The translations under genes were made by a program, and so were the position numbers. This document shows, one piece after another, positions 1 to 4,727 of a DNA stretch of 11,340 nucleotides. How positions within the stretch are numbered: position 1 is the stretch's first letter; each line of letters starts with the position of its first letter. The notes under the pieces were generated by a model that was given only the letters and a program-made list of their open reading frames with translations, ran no database searches and had not been told where the DNA came from. The stretch spans positions 1 to 11,340 of the forward strand of contig CAZOMR010000102.1 in NCBI GenBank assembly GCA_964580655.1, written 5' to 3'. The DNA comes from CAZOMR01 sp964580655 (GTDB lineage: Bacteria; RBG-13-61-14; CAZOMR01).

Positions 1-1
1 C

Positions 2-373
2 GGCCCGGGAGAGATTGCATCGGCTTACTTTTCCGAGTCAGCAGGAGGCGTGTTCCCGGTTGACCTCGAACTTTTCGCCCAGGAGAAGGGGCTTGAGGCA
101 AAGAGCTATTCCGGAGAACTGGAGAACCTTCATCAGGAGATACTGAAGGATCATCCATTGATTATCTTCCAGAACCTTGCATTCGAGCCGGTGCCGCTTC
201 GCCACTTTGCGGTCGTGGTCGGGTTTTACCAGAAGCACGATCAAGAATGGATCATCCTTTATTCCGGCAAGACAAAAGACCTGCTTATGCCAATGAAGAA
301 ATTCCTCGCCTCATGGCAGAGAACAGGGAGATGGACACTGCTTGTGCTTCCCGGAAACAAGGCGCAGGGATGA
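2..373 (+). CDS. C39-family (PA2778-like) cysteine peptidase, 3' part
   Basis: This is a partial gene: the frame is open from base 2 and the N-terminal part lies outside the window. The visible 123 residues match the C-terminal half of a papain-like peptidase C39 domain of the type paired with TPR proteins. They show a GGVFPVDL segment, a LENL...HPLI strand, the RHFAVVVGF strand that carries the likely catalytic His, and a closing WQRTGRWTLLVLP segment. The catalytic Cys should lie upstream and cannot be checked. A GTG at 50 could be mistaken for a start, but the residues before it (ASAYFSESAGG) continue the domain sensibly, so it is internal. The stop overlaps the ATG of the TPR gene (ATGA, 370-373), which implies translational coupling. 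The substrate is unknown; C39 relatives cleave after double-Gly leaders or act in surface protein processing. The family call is from motif recognition. Confidence 0.75.
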   Translation, partial: GPGEIASAYFSESAGGVFPVDLELFAQEKGLEAKSYSGELENLHQEILKDHPLIIFQNLAFEPVPLRHFAVVVGFYQKHDQEWIILYSGKTKDLLMPMKKFLASWQRTGRWTLLVLPGNKAQG

Positions 374-954
374 AAATCTTCCGGCCTGCTCTGGTCTCGA
401 CAATCGGGCTCCTGCTTTTCGCATGTCCTTTCACCGAATACATTGTCCGGCTTCATGATCCGCTCGATGCCCAGGAACATACCAGGCTGGGAGCGATCTA
501 CGAGAAAGCCGGAGATCTGGCTCAGGCCGAGGAGGAGTATCTGCTGGCTATTCGCAAGGATAGAGGTCAGGCTCTTGCCTGGGCAGGTCTTGGCAACATC
601 CAGATGGCAGAGGGAAGGCCAGGAAAGGCGATGAGAAATTACCGCCGCGCACTCAAGCTGAATTCGGATTCCCCGGACATACTCAATAACCTGGCCGCGG
701 CATCTCTGGCCGCGGGAAGGCTTGAGCCCGCGGAAGAAGCCGTGGACAGGGCTATCTCGCTGGGCGGAGAGAACCTGCACTATTACCTGGATACCAGAGC
801 CAGGATCAGGCTGGCCAGGCAGGATTATGGCGGAGCATGTGCCGACTTTTGCCGCGCCCTGGAAATCTCGCCCCCGGAGGATGAGGCATTCCGGAAGGAG
901 TTAGCCCTGGAGATTGAGCAAACCGGAGGATCGTGTTCAGAAGATGGACAGTAA
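370..954 (+). CDS. TPR-repeat lipoprotein
   Basis: A 194-residue protein. I chose the ATG at 370 because it overlaps the peptidase stop (ATGA) and begins a convincing signal: MKIF, a hydrophobic run, then LLLFAC with Cys19. The lipobox is imperfect (Phe at -2), so it is either a lipoprotein or simply membrane-anchored. An in-frame ATG at 247 would bury this signal inside the previous gene and is less likely. Residues about 36-175 form roughly four tetratricopeptide units, for example LGAIYEKAGDLAQAEEEY and LGNIQMAEGRPGKAMRNY, with the usual A/G/Y spacing. TPRs are protein-protein scaffolds. Pairing directly behind a C39 peptidase matches the known PA2778-type arrangement, where peptidase and TPR occur fused or adjacent, so it probably acts with that peptidase at the periplasmic face. 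The 3' end overlaps larE by 11 nt. Confidence 0.8.
   Translation: MKIFRPALVSTIGLLLFACPFTEYIVRLHDPLDAQEHTRLGAIYEKAGDLAQAEEEYLLAIRKDRGQALAWAGLGNIQMAEGRPGKAMRNYRRALKLNSDSPDILNNLAAASLAAGRLEPAEEAVDRAISLGGENLHYYLDTRARIRLARQDYGGACADFCRALEISPPEDEAFRKELALEIEQTGGSCSEDGQ
925..930 (+). promoter_or_regulatory. Ribosome binding site for larE
   Basis: GGAGGA lies inside the end of the TPR gene, 13 nt before the ATG at 944. The spacing is long, but this is the only good Shine-Dalgarno match nearby. It favours the ATG over the TTG at 914, whose extra ten residues do not resemble LarE. Confidence 0.45.
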
Positions 955-1759
955 TATAGAGGAGAAGCTAAAAAGACTGCGCGGGATATTGAGTGAGCTC
1001 GGGTCTGCTGTTATTGCCTTCAGCGGCGGCGTGGACTCCACGCTCTTGCTGAGGGTTGCGATGGAGGAGTTGGGAGAGGGGTTGTTGGCGGTCACCGCGA
1101 GTTCGGCGATTCATCCTGCGGAGGAGATCGAGGCCGCGAAGGCCCTGGCTAGAGGTTTAAAAGTGCGGCATGTGGTGATAAAATCACATGAGATGGACCT
1201 GCCTGCTTTTCTTGAGAATTCTCCGCGCCGGTGTTATCACTGCAAGCGGGAGCTGTTTCTTATGCTCAAACATCTGGCGGAAAAGGAGATGCTCGTGGCT
1301 GTGCTTGATGGTGGCAATGCGGATGACGAGAAGGATTTTCGGCCAGGCGTGGACGCGGCTCGAGAGATGGGCGTGCGAAGCCCGCTTGCAGAAGCGGGGT
1401 TGACCAAGGATGACATCAGGGTATTGAGCAGGGAGATGGGCCTTTCCACATGGGACAAGCCAGCCGAGCCATGCCTGGCATCACGCATTCCATACGGAAT
1501 CAGGATTACCGGTGTCAGGTTGTGGCAGGTGGAAGAGGCCGAGCGGTTTTTAAGGGAAAAGGGATTTAGCCAGTTCCGTGTCCGGCATCATCTCCAGGCC
1601 GCGCGCATTGAGGTGCTGGAGGATGAAATAGATCGGTTCCAGGATAGCGCGTTGCGAAAAGAGGTTTACACACGCTTTCGGGAGATAGGCTTCGTGTATG
1701 CGGCGCTTGACCTTCTTGGGTATAGGCCCGGAAGTTCTAATGAGGGACTTGAGGATTGA
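944..1759 (+). CDS. larE: ATP-dependent sacrificial sulfur transferase LarE
   Basis: A 271-residue PP-loop protein that adenylates and then thiolates the pyridinium dicarboxylate precursor of the nickel-pincer nucleotide cofactor (LarB-LarE-LarC pathway, cytosolic). Visible motifs are the PP-loop SGGVDS (27-32), DGGNADD (122-128), RPGVDAAREMGVRSPL (133-148) and DKPAEPCLASRIPYG (171-185). Cys177 lies where the family places its sulfur-handling Cys. Two more cysteines, Cys97 and Cys100 in RCYHCKREL, give a three-Cys set. From family knowledge, three-Cys LarEs hold a [4Fe-4S] cluster and need not sacrifice their own Cys; that this copy does so is inference. The ATG at 944 gives a normal family N-terminus (EEKLKRLRGILSELGS). 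It overlaps the TPR gene by 11 nt, so it is probably co-transcribed with the peptidase/TPR pair. No larB, larC or Ni-dependent racemase gene is in the window. Confidence 0.93.
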   Translation: MDSNIEEKLKRLRGILSELGSAVIAFSGGVDSTLLLRVAMEELGEGLLAVTASSAIHPAEEIEAAKALARGLKVRHVVIKSHEMDLPAFLENSPRRCYHCKRELFLMLKHLAEKEMLVAVLDGGNADDEKDFRPGVDAAREMGVRSPLAEAGLTKDDIRVLSREMGLSTWDKPAEPCLASRIPYGIRITGVRLWQVEEAERFLREKGFSQFRVRHHLQAARIEVLEDEIDRFQDSALRKEVYTRFREIGFVYAALDLLGYRPGSSNEGLED

Positions 1760-1762
1760 GGA

Positions 1763-1819
1763 ATGGCTGAGCGACTGGACCAGGCCCTGGAGGGCATGAT
1801 CCTGCGTGGAAAAACATGA
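1763..1819 (+). CDS. Possible 18-residue micro-ORF (very uncertain)
   Basis: An ATG 4 nt after the larE stop, preceded by GAGGATTGAGGA, opens an 18-codon frame (MAERLDQALEG...) ending at TGA 1817-1819. A second short frame (GTG 1806 to TGA 1907, basic, containing ERFFRTWFRG) follows in another phase with GGAGGG 11 nt upstream. Neither resembles a family I know. They could be chance, a leader peptide, or the two halves of a small frameshifted gene. The 134-nt gap between larE and the receiver gene holds nothing else I can support. Confidence 0.12.
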   Translation: MAERLDQALEGMILRGKT

Positions 1820-1882
1820 GAGATTCTTCCGCACATGGTTCAGAGGTATCAGGATAAATATAGCGCGGAGTGAAGAGCTGAC

Positions 1883-1888
1883 AAGGAG
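1883..1888 (+). promoter_or_regulatory. Ribosome binding site for the zinc-ribbon receiver gene
   Basis: AAGGAG sits 5 nt before ATG 1894 and 8 nt before ATG 1897. Both starts are usable and differ by a single Met. The 8-nt spacing slightly favours 1897. Confidence 0.5.
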
Positions 1889-1893
1889 CAAGG

Positions 1894-2481
1894 ATGATGG
1901 CGAATGAGCAAAGCAAACGGATGTACTGTCCTAGTTGCGGTCAAGATGTGGAAACCTTTGTCATGCTACAGGACGGGGATGAAAGGCATTTCTGTTTTTT
2001 ATGCTCGTCCCACATCAGTGAGACAGCGCCGCAAGAGCCGATGAAGGCCCTGGATACCATCCTGATAGCGGATGATTCAGCAGTGTTCCGCGAGGTGCTC
2101 AAGGACAAACTCTCCGAGAAGAAGGTTGCACGGAATGTGATGCTGAGCGGGAACGGCGAGGAATTTTTGACCCTGTTCACAAACCGGCTTTACAAGAAGG
2201 AGCCGGTCAGCTTTGTGATACTTGACATCCGGATGCCTGTGTTCAACGGGGTGAACGCGGCTATGGCCATGCGCGGTGTGGAGAAAGGCTTTGAGCTCGA
2301 ACGCCGAGTCCCGATCCTGTTTTTCTCCACAGTGGTCTGTGATGATACACTTCGCGAGGTTCTCAAATACTGCGCACCCGCGCGTTACATCAACAAGGGA
2401 GTCAGCTCCTCGCCGGATGAACTCGCACAGCGGCTCTACGAGGTCATTTGCCGCCTGATCCAGGATTCAGCCAGGAAGTAG
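1894..2481 (+). CDS. Zinc-ribbon plus stand-alone response-regulator receiver protein
   Basis: A 195-residue protein with two parts. Residues about 10-41 form a four-Cys zinc ribbon (Cys12, Cys15, Cys34, Cys37: CPSCG and CFLC). Residues about 54-190 form a CheY-like receiver: IADDS with the acidic pair Asp60/Asp61, phospho-acceptor Asp111 in VILDIRMP, switch Ser145 in ILFFST, and Lys168 in YINKG. All phosphorylation residues are present, so it should accept phosphate from a histidine kinase. There is no DNA-binding or enzymatic output domain, so the output is probably protein-protein contact through the receiver or the ribbon. No kinase gene lies in the window. The DUF2007 gene follows after 25 nt and is likely co-transcribed. 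The loop between beta-3 and beta-4 (AMAMRGVEKGFELERRVP) is longer than in CheY. Domain calls are strong; the biological role is unknown. Confidence 0.85.
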   Translation: MMANEQSKRMYCPSCGQDVETFVMLQDGDERHFCFLCSSHISETAPQEPMKALDTILIADDSAVFREVLKDKLSEKKVARNVMLSGNGEEFLTLFTNRLYKKEPVSFVILDIRMPVFNGVNAAMAMRGVEKGFELERRVPILFFSTVVCDDTLREVLKYCAPARYINKGVSSSPDELAQRLYEVICRLIQDSARK

Positions 2482-2506
2482 CCTTTATCGCGAGAGCGCA
2501 CTGAAC

Positions 2507-2773
2507 ATGGGCCTTTTCAAGCGGGTAAAGTGGGAGCCGGTCTTTGCCTCGGAGAGCGAGGTTGAGGCCCGCATAGTTCTTGGACTACTTGAGGGCCATG
2601 AGTTTGAGGTAAAGCTTGTCGGAGACCCCACTCGGCCTTACCCGAGCCAGCCGGAAATCCGGGGGATAGCCGGTAGATTTGGCCGATACCTTATTATGGT
2701 TGATGAAAAAGAAAGCGAGCAGGCGCAAAACCTGATCAGGGACTATCAAGAAAAGGAAACCGAAAAGAACTAG
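2507..2773 (+). CDS. DUF2007 domain protein (putative signal transducing protein)
   Basis: An 88-residue protein that matches the DUF2007 pattern. It opens with WEPVFASESEVEARIVLGLLEG, continues through a short beta region (FEVKLVGDP), and closes with the hydrophobic strand YLIMVDEKESEQAQNLI. The fold is ferredoxin-like and PII-like in the family; the biochemical role is not established. A GAGAG stretch before the ATG at 2507 is a modest ribosome site. It follows the zinc-ribbon receiver by 25 nt on the same strand, so a shared signalling role is plausible but unproven. Its stop (TAG 2771-2773) overlaps the stop of the opposite-strand membrane protein gene within CTAG. Confidence 0.8.
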   Translation: MGLFKRVKWEPVFASESEVEARIVLGLLEGHEFEVKLVGDPTRPYPSQPEIRGIAGRFGRYLIMVDEKESEQAQNLIRDYQEKETEKN

Positions 2774-2786
2774 CCGCGTGTTTCGG
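2760..2786. terminator. Possible bidirectional terminator spanning the convergent stop codons
   Basis: CCGAAA (2760-2765) pairs with TTTCGG (2781-2786) around a 15-nt loop that contains CTAG, the overlapping stop codons of both genes. The plus-strand 3' side continues CTTTAGCCTCTTT. The minus-strand 3' side continues TTTCCTTTTCTT. Both are T-rich. The stem is short (6 bp, three G-C pairs), so strength is uncertain, but no other site separates the converging transcripts. Confidence 0.35.
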
Positions 2787-3786
2787 CTTTAGCCTCTTTC
2801 TGCAACTGGGCCAGGGAGTATCCCTCTTGCCAGGCCACGAGGATTCCGATGATCACTACGGGGAAGAAGTAGATTGCATGGAGCACAATGGCGTAAGTCA
2901 GCGCATCTTCATCGGGAAGCAGTCCGAGAAACTTAACTCCAGCCGCAGTGATGAGATGGAATGTTCCCCAGTACCCGGGAGCGGCCGGGATAGTGGATGA
3001 GAAAGCGCCGAGCAGGAGGATCAAGAGACAGCCGGTGAATGGAATCTGGATGCCGAGGCTCATTCCCACGAAATAGACCGGGCCCAGGTTTACGAGCCAT
3101 ACTGGAAGGGACAGGAGAAAAACTATCAGGAGACTCAGCGGGCTTCCCAGAATTTTCAGGCCCTGGATGAAATTCTCTATGATGCCCTCAAGGCTTTCAG
3201 ACCATCGTTGCGGGAGGTATCGGAGGAAAAAAGTGATGAGCTTCATCATGGGCTCGGTCCATAGATAAAGCAGGTATAGAAAGACCACAAGGCCTGCGGC
3301 CAGGACAATAGCCGCTATCCCGCCTTGATGAAGTGCATTCTCCAGGTTCTGGTAGGATTCAGGGAATTCCAGGTTGATGAGAATAGCGGCGAGAAACATG
3401 AGAATGACCAGGCTGTCAAAAATCCGCTCCACCACCACTGTGGCAAGGACTGCGCTGATGCTTATTTCATCACGCTTGCCTACAACAACAGCCCGCAGGA
3501 GGTCCCCGGCCCTTAGCGGAAGGATATTATTTCCAAAGTAACAGATGATGATGCCGCTCAGCGAGGATGAAAACCGCGCGTGCCCGGTAAAATGGAGCAG
3601 GTATTGCCAGCGCAGTGCTCTAAAGATCAGTATGAGAAAATAGGCGATAAGGATCGGCGCAATGTATGCAAGCCTGACTGAAAGGAGCGAGTGTTTGAAT
3701 CGCTGGAAGTCAGGAATCTGGCTGAGTGCAAGTGCGATAAAAGCAAGGCTTATTAAAGCCCCGAGCCAGAAGCGCCAGTTCCTCAT
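2770..3786 (-). CDS. UPF0104 / lysylphosphatidylglycerol-synthase-TM-like integral membrane protein
   Basis: A 338-residue polytopic inner-membrane protein with about eight hydrophobic segments, including FWLGALISLAFIALAL, LAYIAPILIAYFLILIF and AIYFFPVVIIGILVAW. Family signatures are RALRW after TM2, NNILPLRAGDLLRA, VVVERIFDSL, and the late PAAPGYWGTFH loop. The family (flippase-like, LPG_synthase_TM, AglD-related) includes the membrane half of MprF and archaeal glycolipid proteins. Stand-alone members are thought to move or handle lipids or polyprenol-linked sugars, but the substrate here is unknown. No soluble aminoacyl-transfer domain is attached. It is the last gene of the leftward leuS-ribF operon, starting within the ribF stop (ATGA overlap, 3783-3786). 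Its own stop overlaps that of the converging DUF2007 gene. Confidence 0.85.
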   Translation of the reverse strand: MRNWRFWLGALISLAFIALALSQIPDFQRFKHSLLSVRLAYIAPILIAYFLILIFRALRWQYLLHFTGHARFSSSLSGIIICYFGNNILPLRAGDLLRAVVVGKRDEISISAVLATVVVERIFDSLVILMFLAAILINLEFPESYQNLENALHQGGIAAIVLAAGLVVFLYLLYLWTEPMMKLITFFLRYLPQRWSESLEGIIENFIQGLKILGSPLSLLIVFLLSLPVWLVNLGPVYFVGMSLGIQIPFTGCLLILLLGAFSSTIPAAPGYWGTFHLITAAGVKFLGLLPDEDALTYAIVLHAIYFFPVVIIGILVAWQEGYSLAQLQKEAKAETRG

Positions 3787-4727
3787 GAACAGCGCTCCAG
3801 GTATCGCCTTGCCTCGGCGACATCATCCTGAATGCGCGCGGTGAGTGCGTCCACTGAATCGAATTTCAATTCATCACGCAGTCTCTTGAGAAAGGATATC
3901 CCTATGCGTTTTTGATAAAGGTCGCCGTTGAAATCAATTAGATATGCCTCGATAGAAAGCTCTCCGTCGCCGAATGTGGGGTTGAACCCGACATTAACCA
4001 CTGCAGGATAATCCCGCGCGTTTTCTCCAGACCCTTCGGGGAATTCAGCCCGCGCAACATAGACCCCTGTTTTGGGAATCAACTCCGCGTTCCAGCGCAG
4101 GTTGGCAGTGGCAAAGCCCATATTTTTCCCCCGGTGATGCCCGTGTATCACCTGTCCCTGCACGCTGAAAGGCCGACCAAGCAGAAGAGCCGCCTTTTCC
4201 ACCTTGCCTGACTGGATTGAATTGCGGATGTGCGAGGAGCTTACCACATCACCCGAAACCATGACCGCAGGCACAATGAATAATTGAAAGCCATGCTTTT
4301 TCTCGCGGGTCCGGAGCCATGCCCCATCCGCCTCGCGTCCCCTTCCGAAGCGGAAATCATGCCCGATTACCATAGATGCAGGATGAACTTTTGTAATCAG
4401 TTCACCGAGGAACTCAGCCGCGGTCTTATTCGCGAACTCGCGGGTGAATTCGACCAGGATCAGGGCATCCACTCCCATGGCCTCGATCAAGCGGCACCTT
4501 TCCGATAAAGGAACTATGTCCGGCACATGCGGGGATATTTCCATCACCTCGCGTGGATGCGGCTCAAAGGTCATGGCGATGGCAGGAAGGTCCCGTGATC
4601 TGGCCTGCTCAAGCAGGGTTCTGAGTATCTTTTGGTGTCCGAGGTGAACGCCGTCAAACATTCCCCATGTCATGGCACAAGCGGGATAGTGGTTCGGCTT
4701 CAAATCCGAGTACTTGATCAGTTTCAT
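3783..4727 (-). CDS. ribF: Bifunctional riboflavin kinase / FMN adenylyltransferase RibF
   Basis: A 314-residue cytosolic enzyme that phosphorylates riboflavin to FMN and adenylates FMN to FAD. The N-terminal adenylyltransferase module shows GMFDGVHLGHQ (HLGH at 28-31), GHDFRFGRGREADG and SSSHIRNSIQSG. The C-terminal kinase module shows GHHRGKNMGFATANL (GFATAN at 204-209), PAVVNVGFNPTFG and IEAYLIDFNGDLY. Most relatives have GFPTAN, so this copy carries Pro to Ala in that motif. The rest of the site looks intact, so I expect it to be active. I start it at ATG 4727, which overlaps the leuS stop by one base (TGATG); an upstream in-frame GTG at 4730 would add one residue. It is placed between leuS and the UPF0104 gene and looks translationally coupled to both. 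No FMN riboswitch precedes it. Confidence 0.95.
   Translation of the reverse strand: MKLIKYSDLKPNHYPACAMTWGMFDGVHLGHQKILRTLLEQARSRDLPAIAMTFEPHPREVMEISPHVPDIVPLSERCRLIEAMGVDALILVEFTREFANKTAAEFLGELITKVHPASMVIGHDFRFGRGREADGAWLRTREKKHGFQLFIVPAVMVSGDVVSSSHIRNSIQSGKVEKAALLLGRPFSVQGQVIHGHHRGKNMGFATANLRWNAELIPKTGVYVARAEFPEGSGENARDYPAVVNVGFNPTFGDGELSIEAYLIDFNGDLYQKRIGISFLKRLRDELKFDSVDALTARIQDDVAEARRYLERCS

Noticed and set aside
247..369. Upstream in-frame ATG extension of the TPR gene
   Set aside because: It would overlap the peptidase gene by over 120 nt and bury a clear signal peptide; the ATGA-coupled start at 370 is better.
1748..1759. 12-mer CTTGAGGATTGA repeated at 10356-10367
   Set aside because: An exact 12-mer shared once or more within 11 kb is expected by chance; both copies are simply purine-rich translation-start regions.
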